A stretch of 64,000 bases of DNA from an uncultured Pelagibacteraceae bacterium. Lineage in GTDB: Bacteria > Pseudomonadota > Alphaproteobacteria > Pelagibacterales > Pelagibacteraceae. The position numbers and the translations under genes were made by a program. Positions 9,507 to 17,386 of the stretch are shown here, piece by piece (position 1 is the first letter of the stretch; each line of letters opens with the position of its first letter). The notes below the pieces were generated by a model. The model ran no database searches. It was not told where the DNA came from and worked only from the letters and a program-made list of their open reading frames with translations. Location: the NCBI GenBank assembly GCA_902547535.1, contig CACCOB010000002.1:62001-126000 (forward strand), in the 5' to 3' direction.

Positions 9507-12167
9507 ATGAAAAAATTTATATTTAATTTTAAATCAAATAAAATAAAAAATATTAAATTGCCAAAAAAAATTCTTGGTGGCAAAGGTGCAAACCTTTCTG
9601 AGATGAGAAGAATGGGGCTACCTGTACCCCCCGGTTTCACAATATCTACTGAGGTTTGTGATTTGTTTTATAAGAATAAAAAAAAGTTAAATAAAAAAAT
9701 ACTTAATGAAATTAATAAAGAATTAAAATTTATTGAAAAAGACTCAGGAAAAAAATTTGGAGATATAAAAAATCCCCTTCTAGTATCAGTAAGATCTGGA
9801 GCTAGGGTTTCTATGCCCGGTATGATGGATACTATTTTAAATCTAGGTCTAAATGATAATACGGTAATAGCACTTGCAAAAAAAACCTCAAATATAAGAT
9901 TTGCAAATGATAGTTATAGGCGTTTTATTCAAATGTATTCTAATGTAGTATTGGGGATCGAAGGCTATCATTTTGAAGATATAATTGAGAACTATAAATT
10001 AACAAAAGGAGTATTGCTAGACACAGAATTAGATGAGTACGACTGGGAAGCTTTAATAAAAGATTTTAAAAACATTGTAAAAGAAAAAACAAAAAAAGAT
10101 TTTCCTCAAAATGTCAATGAACAACTGATAGGGGCTATTAGTGCAGTTTTTTTATCTTGGGAAAGTCATAGAGCAAAAGTCTATAGAAAATTAAATCAAA
10201 TACCTTCGCATTGGGGTACAGCAGTTAATGTACAATCAATGGTCTTTGGAAATATGGGAAATGATTGTGCAACAGGTGTAGTATTTACTAGAAATCCATC
10301 TGATGGATCAAAAAATATTTATGGTGAATATTTAATAAATGCACAGGGTGAAGATGTTGTTGCTGGAACTAGAACACCACAACATATTACAAAAAAAGCA
10401 AAGGTTAAATCAAAAGAAAATCTTAAGTCAATGGAGGAGTCAATGCCAAAGACATACAAGCAACTAAAAAATATATTAATCAAATTAGAAAAACATTACA
10501 AAGATATGCAAGATGTTGAGTTTACTGTTGAAAACAAAAAACTATGGATACTTCAAACACGCTCTGGAAAAAGAACAGCTAAGTCCGCTGTTAAAATAGC
10601 TGTAGATATGGTTAAAGAAAAATTGATTACTAAAAAAGATGCAATATTACGAATAGAACCTAATTCTTTAGATACTTTGCTTCATCCAACATTAGATGTG
10701 AAAGAAAACTTAGAAGTTATTGGGTCAGGCCTTCCTGCATCACCAGGTGCTGCAAGTGGAAAAGTTGTTTTCACGTCTGAAGAGGCTGAAAGACTAAATA
10801 ATATGATGCAAAGTGTAATATTAGTTCGTGTAGAAACTTCACCTGAAGATATACATGGTATGCACGCAGCAAAAGGAATACTTACCTCAAGAGGAGGCAT
10901 GACAAGTCATGCCGCAGTAGTTGCTAGAGGGATGGGAAGACCATGTGTTTCTGGATCTAGTGAAATAGAAATTGATTATGAAAATAAATTATTCAAAACA
11001 AATAACAGAGTAATCAAAGAGGGAGAAATAATTACAATTGATGGTTCAACAGGGAGAATAATTATTGGTGAGGTAAAAACAGTTAAGCCAGAAATATCAG
11101 GCAATTTCTCAAAAATAATGCGTTGGTCTGATGATTTTAGAAAATTAAAGATTAGAACTAATTCGGAAACGCCATTGGATAGTAAAACTGCTAGAGAATT
11201 TGGTGCAGAGGGTATTGGTTTATGTAGAACCGAACACATGTTTTTTGAAGAAGAAAGAATATTATCAGTAAGAGAAATGATATTATCAAAAACAATAGAA
11301 GATCGATCTAATGCACTTAAAAAGCTATTACCACATCAAAAAAATGATTTTATTGAAATATTTAAGATAATGAAAGGTTTACCGGTAACAGTAAGATTGC
11401 TTGATCCACCACTACATGAATTTTTGCCAAAAAGTAATAATGAAATTAATGATGTTGCAGTTTCTCTAAATATTCCCGTTAAAGATCTTGAAGTTAGAAT
11501 TTCAGAACTTCATGAACAAAATCCAATGCTAGGTCATAGAGGTTGTAGATTGGCAATTTCATTCCCCGAAATTTATGAGATGCAGTGTACTGCAATTTTT
11601 GAAGCTTTAGTGGAATGTAAAAAACAAAAAATTCAATCAACTATGCCGGAAATCATGATACCTTTAGTTTCAACAGAGGCAGAAATAAAAATTATGAAAG
11701 ATTTAGTCATTAGGGTTGCAAAAAAAGTTCAAGATGAGAATAAAATTAAAATTGATTTTTTAGTTGGAACAATGATTGAATTGCCGAGAGCGGCAATAAA
11801 GGCAAAAGATATTGCTAAACACGCTGAATTTTTTAGTTTTGGAACTAATGATTTAACTCAAACTACATTTGGAATTAGTAGAGATGATAGTGGTAAATTT
11901 CTTAACGATTACATCGAGAACAAAATTTTTGACATTGATCCTTTTGTGTCGATTGATGATGGAGTTGGAGATTTAATAAAAATTGCAACTGAAAAAGGAA
12001 GAAAACAAAACAAAAAAATTAAACTTGGAATTTGTGGTGAGCATGGCGGAGATCCTAAAAGCATAGGATTTTGTGCAAAAACTGGATTAGATTATGTGTC
12101 TTGCTCTCCATACAGGGTTCCAGTTGCAAGATTAGCTGCAGCTCAAGCTCAAATAAAAAAAAATTAA
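9507..12167 (+). CDS. ppdK: Pyruvate, phosphate dikinase
   Basis: Interconverts pyruvate + ATP + Pi and PEP + AMP + PPi, giving reversible flux between pyruvate and PEP. 886 aa. The N-terminal ATP-grasp domain has GGKGANLSEMRRMGLPVPPGF at about 24-44 and SVRSGARVSMPGMMDTILNLG. The swivelling domain has the phosphorylated His468 in GGMTSHAAVVARG. The C-terminal TIM barrel has GLCRTEHMFF and Cys843 in GICGEHGGDP. The position directly after glyQS is the usual alphaproteobacterial arrangement. Its stop shares TTAA with the convergent nadC stop. Confidence 0.97.
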   Translation: MKKFIFNFKSNKIKNIKLPKKILGGKGANLSEMRRMGLPVPPGFTISTEVCDLFYKNKKKLNKKILNEINKELKFIEKDSGKKFGDIKNPLLVSVRSGARVSMPGMMDTILNLGLNDNTVIALAKKTSNIRFANDSYRRFIQMYSNVVLGIEGYHFEDIIENYKLTKGVLLDTELDEYDWEALIKDFKNIVKEKTKKDFPQNVNEQLIGAISAVFLSWESHRAKVYRKLNQIPSHWGTAVNVQSMVFGNMGNDCATGVVFTRNPSDGSKNIYGEYLINAQGEDVVAGTRTPQHITKKAKVKSKENLKSMEESMPKTYKQLKNILIKLEKHYKDMQDVEFTVENKKLWILQTRSGKRTAKSAVKIAVDMVKEKLITKKDAILRIEPNSLDTLLHPTLDVKENLEVIGSGLPASPGAASGKVVFTSEEAERLNNMMQSVILVRVETSPEDIHGMHAAKGILTSRGGMTSHAAVVARGMGRPCVSGSSEIEIDYENKLFKTNNRVIKEGEIITIDGSTGRIIIGEVKTVKPEISGNFSKIMRWSDDFRKLKIRTNSETPLDSKTAREFGAEGIGLCRTEHMFFEEERILSVREMILSKTIEDRSNALKKLLPHQKNDFIEIFKIMKGLPVTVRLLDPPLHEFLPKSNNEINDVAVSLNIPVKDLEVRISELHEQNPMLGHRGCRLAISFPEIYEMQCTAIFEALVECKKQKIQSTMPEIMIPLVSTEAEIKIMKDLVIRVAKKVQDENKIKIDFLVGTMIELPRAAIKAKDIAKHAEFFSFGTNDLTQTTFGISRDDSGKFLNDYIENKIFDIDPFVSIDDGVGDLIKIATEKGRKQNKKIKLGICGEHGGDPKSIGFCAKTGLDYVSCSPYRVPVARLAAAQAQIKKN

Positions 12168-13000
12168 ATCTCTAATTTTAAATCCAAGGCTTGAATACTA
12201 TGTGTTAACTGACCCACTGATATTCTATCAACTTTTGTTTCAGCTATTTTTTTTACATTTTTTAAAGTTATTCCTCCAGAGGCTTCAGTCTCATATTTGC
12301 CTTTTGCATATTTAATAGCCAACCCTAGAGTTTTCGGACTCATATTATCAAACAGAACTGTATTAAAATTAAGTCCATTTATTCTTTTAAATTGCTTCAA
12401 GGTGTCTACCTCGACAGTAATTTTTCTTCTTTTTTTATTTTTAATTGCTTTTTTTACTATTTCTTCAAATTTCTTTGATGAAGCTAGATGATTGTCTTTA
12501 ATTAAAAATTCATCACTTAAATTAAATCTGTGGTTTGTCCCACCTCCTAATTTTACAGCATATTTTTGAATAACTCTTAGATTGGGAATTGTTTTTCTAG
12601 TGCAACAAATTTTTGTTTTCTTACCTACCTTTTTTACAAATTTATTAGTTTTAGTTGCTATACCTGAGATATGAGAGAGAAAATTTAGAGCAACTCTTTC
12701 CCCAATTAATATATTTTTAATTTTACCTTCAATTACAGCAATTGTAGATCCTTTATTAACTTTTGATCCTTCTTTTTTTTTAATATAAAATTTAATATTT
12801 CTGTCTAATAACTTAAAAGTTTGTTTAGCAAATTCTAATCCACCTATAATACCTTTTTCATTGCTAATTAGTTTAACTTTTGAAATTAAATTGTTATTTA
12901 ATAGATTTGTTGTAATATCTCCAGACGGATATAGATCCTCATTAAGAGCTAACTTACAGGTTGATCGGATAAAATTTTTACTTAATTGTATTTTTGGCAC
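12164..13000 (-). CDS. nadC: Nicotinate-nucleotide pyrophosphorylase (quinolinate phosphoribosyltransferase)
   Basis: Converts quinolinate and PRPP to nicotinate mononucleotide in de novo NAD synthesis. 278 aa, normal. Family motifs: DLYPSGDITT near residue 22, RVALNFLSHISGIAT in the middle, CTRKTIPNLRVIQKYAVKLGGGTNHR (substrate-binding Arg/Lys residues), and EASGGI followed by ISVGQLTHS at the C terminus. It lies 5 bp downstream of nadA on the same strand, so the two consecutive pathway steps form one operon. Confidence 0.96.
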   Translation of the reverse strand: MPKIQLSKNFIRSTCKLALNEDLYPSGDITTNLLNNNLISKVKLISNEKGIIGGLEFAKQTFKLLDRNIKFYIKKKEGSKVNKGSTIAVIEGKIKNILIGERVALNFLSHISGIATKTNKFVKKVGKKTKICCTRKTIPNLRVIQKYAVKLGGGTNHRFNLSDEFLIKDNHLASSKKFEEIVKKAIKNKKRRKITVEVDTLKQFKRINGLNFNTVLFDNMSPKTLGLAIKYAKGKYETEASGGITLKNVKKIAETKVDRISVGQLTHSIQALDLKLEI

Positions 13001-13005
13001 AGAAT

Positions 13006-13995
13006 TTATCTGCCTATTTCAGCCATTCTCTCTACTGATTTCCTAGCTTTCTCAATTGTTTTGTGGTCCATTATTAATTCGTTGGTTTCATTTTCTAAAC
13101 AATCAAGTATTTTTGGCAGTGTGATTCTTTTCATGTGAGGACATAAGTTACAAGGTCTAATAAATTCTACATTAGGATTATCAATTTGAACATTATCACT
13201 CATTGAACATTCTGTAACCATCATAACTTTTTCAGGTTGATTATCTTTTACGTACTTAATCATTCCACTTGTTGAGCCAGCAAAATCACTTGCTTTTATT
13301 ACATCAGGAGGACATTCAGGATGAGCGATAATTTTAATTCCTGGATTATTTTTTCTTATTTCATTAATCTCTTCATCATTAAATTGCTCATGAACCTCAC
13401 AAGTTCCTTTCCATGAAATAATTTCTACATCAGTTTGAGAAGCAACATATTTTGCTAGATAGTCATCTGGTAAGAAAATTACTTTTTTTACACCTAAGGA
13501 GTTTACAATTTTAACAGCATTTGCGGATGTGCAGCAAACATCTGTTTCTGCCTTTACGTCTGCAGAAGTATTTACGTATGAAACCACAGGAACACCTGGA
13601 TATTGTTTTTTTAAATTTCTTACATCTTCTCCAGTTATAGATGAAGATAAAGAACAACCAGCTTTCATGTCTGGCAGCAAAACTTTCTTATTTGGACTCA
13701 TTAATTTTGCAGTCTCCGCCATGAAATGAACTCCACACATCACAATTATATCTGCCTCAGTTTTTGCAGCTTCAATCGCTAAGGCTAGTGAGTCTGCTGA
13801 AAAATCAGATATACCATGATATATCTCAGGAGTTTGATAATTATGTGCAAGAATTACTGCATTCTTCTCTTTTTTGAGTTTGTTAATTTTGTAAATGTAT
13901 GGTGCATGTGTAGCCCACTCTATTTCTGGAATTGATTTAGAAACCTTCTTATAAATAGGATCTGTTGCTATTTTAATTTCAGTTGTGAATTGCAT
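13006..13995 (-). CDS. nadA: Quinolinate synthase
   Basis: 4Fe-4S enzyme that condenses iminoaspartate with dihydroxyacetone phosphate to quinolinate. The ATG at 13995 (329 aa, MQFTTEIKIA) is chosen over a TTG five codons upstream. Motifs: AVILAHNYQTPEIY, MCGVHFMAETAKLMSP, LPDMKAGCSL, a GTCEVHEQF segment and CNLCPHMKRITL. The likely cluster ligands are the Cys in MCGVHF, the Cys in TCEVH and the last Cys in CNLC, assigned by analogy. No L-aspartate oxidase (nadB) is adjacent in this window. Confidence 0.96.
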   Translation of the reverse strand: MQFTTEIKIATDPIYKKVSKSIPEIEWATHAPYIYKINKLKKEKNAVILAHNYQTPEIYHGISDFSADSLALAIEAAKTEADIIVMCGVHFMAETAKLMSPNKKVLLPDMKAGCSLSSSITGEDVRNLKKQYPGVPVVSYVNTSADVKAETDVCCTSANAVKIVNSLGVKKVIFLPDDYLAKYVASQTDVEIISWKGTCEVHEQFNDEEINEIRKNNPGIKIIAHPECPPDVIKASDFAGSTSGMIKYVKDNQPEKVMMVTECSMSDNVQIDNPNVEFIRPCNLCPHMKRITLPKILDCLENETNELIMDHKTIEKARKSVERMAEIGR

Positions 13996-14011
13996 AATAA
14001 AACTTATCAAC

Positions 14012-14040
14012 TTGAAATAGTATTGTCATTCATTTAATCT
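14012..14040 (+). promoter_or_regulatory. Promoter of tRNA-Leu
   Basis: TTGAAA at 14012-14017 and TAATCT at 14035-14040 are separated by 17 bp, with a GC-rich discriminator (GACGC) just downstream. The tRNA begins 13 bp after the -10 box, so the predicted transcript start (about 14047) gives a leader of only a few bases. Confidence 0.6.
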
Positions 14041-14052
14041 GACGCATGATTT

Positions 14053-14138
14053 GCGGCCATGCTGAAATTGGTAGACAGGCACGGTTGAGGGCCGTGTGAG
14101 CTTAGCTCATGAGAGTTCGATTCTCTCTGGCCGCACCA
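14053..14138 (+). tRNA. tRNA-Leu (anticodon GAG)
   Basis: The 7-bp acceptor stem GCGGCCA / TGGCCGC pairs 14053-14059 with 14128-14134, and the 3' ACCA is encoded (14135-14138). The anticodon arm CACGG-TTGAGGG-CCGTG gives anticodon GAG, reading CUC/CUU leucine codons. There is a long variable arm (GAGCTTAGCTC) as in class II tRNAs, and the T arm is GAGAG-TTCGATT-CTCTC. It lies between the divergent nadA and accessory methyltransferase genes. I saw no repeated copy of its 3' end nearby that would mark it as an integration site. Confidence 0.97.
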
Positions 14139-14207
14139 ATTTTAATTAAAGCATTGAATTAATTAGTATTTCTTAAATTTCGAGTAATAAAAATGAACAA
14201 TCTTGTG

Positions 14208-14213
14208 TATAAT
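14208..14213 (+). promoter_or_regulatory. Possible -10 box for the methyltransferase gene pair
   Basis: A perfect TATAAT hexamer lies about 24 bp before the ATG at 14237, in the gap after tRNA-Leu. No good -35 box is seen at the right distance, so this is only a weak promoter candidate. Confidence 0.35.
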
Positions 14214-14236
14214 AAACCCTCAATCTAAAGAATTTG

Positions 14237-15148
14237 ATGATAAAAAATCCAATAATTAATGAACTTATAAAGCTAAAATTGATCAATAAGTCAGATTTAA
14301 ATATTATAAGTGAATCTACTAGAGATAAAAAAATAAGAGTAATTAAAGATAAAAAATCTAAAATTATTTTTCTGGAAAAGTTTGCCTCAAATAACAACTA
14401 CTATAAATACCTAAGATATAATGACAATGACAGGAAAAATATAGATAAGGTTAAAAAAATTACTAAAGTTAAAACATTAACTGGAATAGTAAAAACACCC
14501 ATAATTGATGATGACTTGAGGAGATTTAACCAATTTAAAAATTTTCTTAAAAATAAAGAAATTCTAGACTTTGGTTGTGGATGGGGTGGATTTTTAAATA
14601 AAATTAAAAATGCAAAGTCAATAAATGGAGTAGAGTTAAGAGTTGAATGTATTGATTATATAAAAAATAAATTTAAAAAAATTAAAATATTTAATAACTT
14701 AAATTTAGTAACAAAAAAATTTGATATTATTACAGCATTCCATGTTTTGGAACATATTCCATATCAAATAAATACACTGAAACTGCTAAAATCAAAACTT
14801 AAAAGGAATGGAAGAATAATTATAGAGGTTCCTCATGCAGAAGACTTTTTAATTTTACAAGATGAATTAAAAGAATTTAAAAAGTTCACATTTTGGAGTG
14901 AACATTTAATTCTCCACACTCACACATCTCTCAAAAAGGTTCTTCAACAATCTGGATTTAAAAATATCAAAATAAAATATTTACAGAGATACAATTTTGC
15001 AAATCATTTAGGTTGGTTTTTAAAGAAAAAACCTGGCGGACATAATAGCTATGCAAATATAACAAGTTACAAACTGGATAAAGAATATAAAAATAATCTT
15101 ACTCGTTTACGACAAACAGACACATTAATTGCCGAAGCAAATATTTAA
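14237..15148 (+). CDS. Class I SAM-dependent methyltransferase of unknown substrate
   Basis: 303 aa from the ATG at 14237 (a TTG lies one codon upstream). The C-terminal two thirds are a Rossmann methyltransferase: motif I LDFGCGWGG at 110-118, an acidic GVELR at the end of beta 2, FDIITAFHVLEHIP as motif II/III, and LKRNGRIIIEVPHAED as the following strand. The N-terminal ~90 residues are Lys/Asn-rich and unassigned. Similar proteins occur in surface polysaccharide and secondary-metabolite loci, but there is no such context here. It is followed 7 bp later by a second SAM-like protein, so the two are probably one accessory unit. Confidence 0.8.
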   Translation: MIKNPIINELIKLKLINKSDLNIISESTRDKKIRVIKDKKSKIIFLEKFASNNNYYKYLRYNDNDRKNIDKVKKITKVKTLTGIVKTPIIDDDLRRFNQFKNFLKNKEILDFGCGWGGFLNKIKNAKSINGVELRVECIDYIKNKFKKIKIFNNLNLVTKKFDIITAFHVLEHIPYQINTLKLLKSKLKRNGRIIIEVPHAEDFLILQDELKEFKKFTFWSEHLILHTHTSLKKVLQQSGFKNIKIKYLQRYNFANHLGWFLKKKPGGHNSYANITSYKLDKEYKNNLTRLRQTDTLIAEANI

Positions 15149-15155
15149 TTTTTTT

Positions 15156-15797
15156 ATGTTTATAAAGATCATAAAGTTATTTATTCCAGAAATTATTTTT
15201 CTTATTTATAGAAAACTTTTTAAAACTAAAAAAAAAAAATTTTTGTTTGATGGTCATTCTAAATTATTTAAAGACTCTATTTCTAAAGAAACAATTTATG
15301 GAGAATATGGTTGTGGACTTTCAACTTGCTACGTTTCAAATAATTTTGAAATTCCAATATATTCAGCAGAATCAGATTTAAATTATATAAACAAAACAAA
15401 AAAACTTTTAAAATTTAAAAATACTAAATTTATTTATGTTAATATTGGAATTGTAGAAGAAGGTAGCTTTGGAAGACCTTTAGACTTTTCCATGAGAGAA
15501 AACTTTATGGTTTATGCCAATTCAATTTGGGAAAATGAATATAAGCCTAACTTTGTACTTATAGACGGTAGGTTAAGGGTTCTTTGTTTTCTAATTTCTT
15601 TAAAAAGATGCAATAATAATACAACAATTATATTTGATGATTATGTAACTAGAAAACATTATCATATAGTAGAAGAGTTAATAAAGCCTAAGTTGAATGA
15701 TATGAGACAAAGTTTATTTTACGTAGAAGATAAAAAAAAAATTGATACGAAAAAATTAGAATTTCTTATTAATAAATTTAATTATGTTCTAGATTGA
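15156..15797 (+). CDS. Hypothetical protein with SAM-methyltransferase-like fold
   Basis: 213 aa from the ATG at 15156; an upstream TTG would overlap the previous gene. The N terminus MFIKIIKLFIPEIIFLIY is hydrophobic and could be a membrane anchor. YGEYGCGLSTCYVS (about 48-61) resembles a degenerate methyltransferase motif I, followed by YSAESD and later NFVLIDGRLRVLCFL and TTIIFDDY, a pattern seen in methyltransferase-like proteins of polysaccharide loci. The substrate is unknown. The stop at 15797 is only 19 bp from the left repeat of the ssrA-associated island, so this is the last gene of the pre-insertion flank. Confidence 0.65.
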   Translation: MFIKIIKLFIPEIIFLIYRKLFKTKKKKFLFDGHSKLFKDSISKETIYGEYGCGLSTCYVSNNFEIPIYSAESDLNYINKTKKLLKFKNTKFIYVNIGIVEEGSFGRPLDFSMRENFMVYANSIWENEYKPNFVLIDGRLRVLCFLISLKRCNNNTTIIFDDYVTRKHYHIVEELIKPKLNDMRQSLFYVEDKKKIDTKKLEFLINKFNYVLD

Positions 15798-15816
15798 ATT
15801 ATTGGGTGTTCGTATA

Positions 15817-15841
15817 GGGGCGTTCTGTTGCCAGGTGCCCC
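15817..15841 (+). repeat. Left 25-bp direct repeat (candidate attL core)
   Basis: These 25 bp are identical to 19167-19191, where they form the last stem-loop of the ssrA coding RNA. On the minus strand the repeat folds as GGGGC/GCCCC around CTG-GCAA-CAG, a GNRA-type tetraloop. No other part of ssrA is present at this end, so this is not a second tmRNA gene but most likely the displaced 3' end left by site-specific integration. Confidence 0.8.
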
Positions 15842-15858
15842 GAACTATGTATCCGTGT

Positions 15859-16017
15859 TCACCAATAAACACACCTAAATACTACCATTAATAGAACACC
15901 AATCAAGGAACTTGTGACGCCACCATGACGCCAAATATTGGAAGAGGGGTCCCAAACAAAGTCCAAAATAGATTTAATTAAAGTTACCCACATACCAATA
16001 ACTACATAAAGGGGTCC
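15859..16017 (-). CDS. Possible small two-helix membrane protein
   Basis: A minus-strand reading frame rich in Val, Leu, Trp and Gly, unlike chance frames in this AT-rich DNA. From a GTG at about 16017-16020 it would give roughly 53 aa with hydrophobic stretches GPLYVVIGMWVTLIKSILDF and VTSSLIGVLLMVVF joined by a WDPSSNIWRHGG loop. A longer version would start at an ATG at 16080, but the extra 20 residues look noncoding. It overlaps the TGACGCCA double repeat, so sequence constraint here may come from that site instead. No ribosome binding site is obvious. Confidence 0.3.
   Translation of the reverse strand, partial: GPLYVVIGMWVTLIKSILDFVWDPSSNIWRHGGVTSSLIGVLLMVVFRCVYW
15915..15934 (+). repeat. 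Left TGACGCCA double repeat (candidate arm-type site)
   Basis: TGACGCCAC, two bases, then TGACGCCAA: two copies of an 8-mer offset by 11 bp (one helical turn) on the same strand. The near-identical partner is at 19092-19111 at the other end of the island. The two lie 73 and 55 bp from their respective core repeats. The spacing on one face of the helix suggests protein binding. Confidence 0.5.
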
Positions 16018-16090
16018 CACTGCTTTAGGTGTATAGCAAGTCGAATAAAGACAGGACAATTGGAAACTTTTTGGTACCATAAATAATTCA

Positions 16091-16294
16091 ATGGCTTGGT
16101 ATAATATAAATTCTCAGGATAGCGTAACTGCGGAAACTTTAGAAAAAATTAGAACTGAAAGGTGCGGTTTTTGTGGACAAGAAAAACCAGTTAGAAAGAG
16201 AATGAAAATATATTTTTCAGAATTTGAAATGGCAGAAAAACCAGTATGTCGAGATTGCTATGTCCAGAATTCAAAAAAGGCAATAGCTACTTAG
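16091..16294 (+). CDS. Small zinc-motif protein, unknown function
   Basis: 67 aa with two CxxC pairs, CGFC at 25-28 and CRDC at 53-56, separated by 24 residues with a basic stretch (KPVRKRMK). This is the layout of a small zinc ribbon or treble-clef domain that could bind DNA, RNA or protein. The first 23 residues are polar and contain no membrane segment. First plus-strand gene of the island; its last codons are part of a 15-bp sequence repeated at the far end of the cargo (19036-19050). It could be a regulator or recombination directionality factor by size, but nothing in the sequence proves that. Confidence 0.65.
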   Translation: MAWYNINSQDSVTAETLEKIRTERCGFCGQEKPVRKRMKIYFSEFEMAEKPVCRDCYVQNSKKAIAT

Positions 16295-16302
16295 TTTTAA
16301 AG
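16288..16302 (+). repeat. 15-bp direct repeat, left copy
   Basis: TACTTAGTTTTAAAG is present here across the stop codon of the zinc-motif gene and again at 19036-19050 just after the last cargo gene; similarity extends weakly a few bases upstream. The two copies bracket the six-gene operon, suggesting that the operon was inserted or exchanged as a cassette within the island. Confidence 0.5.
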
Positions 16303-16335
16303 GATATCATACGATAAATATAGGCAGACTCATGG

Positions 16336-16364
16336 TTCATGATTTGTTAGTCTTGGATCATGAA
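16336..16364 (+). promoter_or_regulatory. 8-bp inverted repeat before the cargo operon
   Basis: TTCATGAT (16336-16343) and ATCATGAA (16357-16364) form a perfect inverted repeat with a 13-base spacer, in the 103-bp gap before the operon start at 16398. There is no T-run after it, so it is more likely an operator or an mRNA leader hairpin than a terminator. Confidence 0.35.
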
Positions 16365-16397
16365 AATAAGCATGATTAAAAAAAGAGATCAAAGTTA

Positions 16398-16886
16398 ATG
16401 CTAGATTGGACGGCCTTCGGTCTAGAGTGTGATAATAAAACTAAATTTCATTTAAGCTATGGTGGAGATGGAATGAATATAACTTTGATAGGCTCTACAA
16501 TTAATACCTCAGAATTTGTCTCAAGAAGAGAAGATTATTTTGATAAGATTGATAAGTTCAAAAAATGGAGTGTAGTTATATTTCCCCAGGACAAAATTAA
16601 AAAAAAAAATTATGGTGAAATATGGCTTTCAGAGGAACAACTACCTGAACCCGATTTCGAAGGCATGTCAGCACAACTTGATATTCATTTGTTTATGAAA
16701 GATAATATCTTTAACAGATTGTGTTCCGATATAGCAAATAACGATATTGAATACGTTAAAAAGTTAATCATTTATATGCAAGTAAGCAAAAAAGAAATTA
16801 TTAAAGAAGATTGCCACAAATTAATTGTTCAGAGTTTCGGGGTAACTTATAATCGTAGAGAAACACTAGATGCACTTTTCTCATAA
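16398..16886 (+). CDS. Hypothetical cytoplasmic protein of the island operon
   Basis: 162 aa, no signal peptide or membrane segment. The first half looks beta-rich (LDWTAFGLECDNKTKFHLSY, MNITLIGSTI, WSVVIFPQDK) and the second half helical (DIANNDIEYVKKLIIYMQVSK). The overall look, a small acidic soluble protein heading a cargo operon, resembles immunity or adaptor proteins, but no family motif is recognised and no function is claimed. It is first in a compact run of six genes and is followed 6 bp later by a secreted protein gene. Confidence 0.65.
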   Translation: MLDWTAFGLECDNKTKFHLSYGGDGMNITLIGSTINTSEFVSRREDYFDKIDKFKKWSVVIFPQDKIKKKNYGEIWLSEEQLPEPDFEGMSAQLDIHLFMKDNIFNRLCSDIANNDIEYVKKLIIYMQVSKKEIIKEDCHKLIVQSFGVTYNRRETLDALFS

Positions 16887-16892
16887 ATTAAT

Positions 16893-17375
16893 ATGAAAAA
16901 ACTTTTAGGGATCATAGTTTTTAGTATTTTGTTTTGCCAAAGTGCAAATGCTGTAATGACTAAATTAAAATGCAAAGATATCATTATGGGAATAGCTTTT
17001 GATGACTATATTTATATAAATTTTGATGAAAAAATTATTCAAGTATTTCAAGGATCAGGGGGTAACAAAGTAGAATTTTTTGTTAAAAAAATCGATGAAT
17101 ACGTAGTTGAGTCAGAGGCGAGACCGCTTGTTGAGGGTTCGAAATATAAATCTAAATCTGGAGAATATAAAAAATACACAACCTATATCAGTGATTGGAC
17201 AGAATGGTGGAGTTCTGATTTTAAAGATCATTTATGGTTAGTTAAAATTGATCGACTTCAAGGGTTTGCAGGAATAGGAGTGTCTGAAGAGCCTATTGAT
17301 GGTAAAACAGAAAAATTTAATATTGATGATGCATACACAATGGAATGTAAAAAAAGAGGAACATCCAAATTCTAA
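16893..17375 (+). CDS. Small secreted protein, paralog 1 of 3
   Basis: 160 aa with a clear signal peptide MKKLLGIIVFSILFCQSANA, cleaved after residue 20 by an ANA-V site. The mature part starts with an LKC motif (Cys27) and ends in YTMECKK close to the C terminus; the two cysteines could form a disulfide that ties the ends together. Midway the sequence LWLVKIDRLQGFAGIG contains the hydrophobic-[DNS]-R-x-x-G core shared with the proteins encoded at 17387 and 18094. Predicted periplasmic, function unknown. Confidence 0.72.
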   Translation: MKKLLGIIVFSILFCQSANAVMTKLKCKDIIMGIAFDDYIYINFDEKIIQVFQGSGGNKVEFFVKKIDEYVVESEARPLVEGSKYKSKSGEYKKYTTYISDWTEWWSSDFKDHLWLVKIDRLQGFAGIGVSEEPIDGKTEKFNIDDAYTMECKKRGTSKF

Positions 17376-17386
17376 ATAATAAATTT

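Noticed and set aside
14053-14138. tRNA-Leu as the attachment site of an island
   Set aside because: No repeat of the tRNA 3' end was seen in the following kilobases, whereas the ssrA hairpin is repeated exactly.
15817-15841. A second tmRNA gene or a terminator at the left repeat
   Set aside because: Only the 25-bp 3' hairpin is present. No tag frame, acceptor stem or CCA end lies next to it, and there is no T-run on either side, so a displaced attachment-site copy fits better.
15946-16019. Two copies of GGGGTCCCA 65 bp apart as a regulatory repeat
   Set aside because: Only 9 bp each, partly within a possible coding frame, and without a counterpart at the other end of the island.
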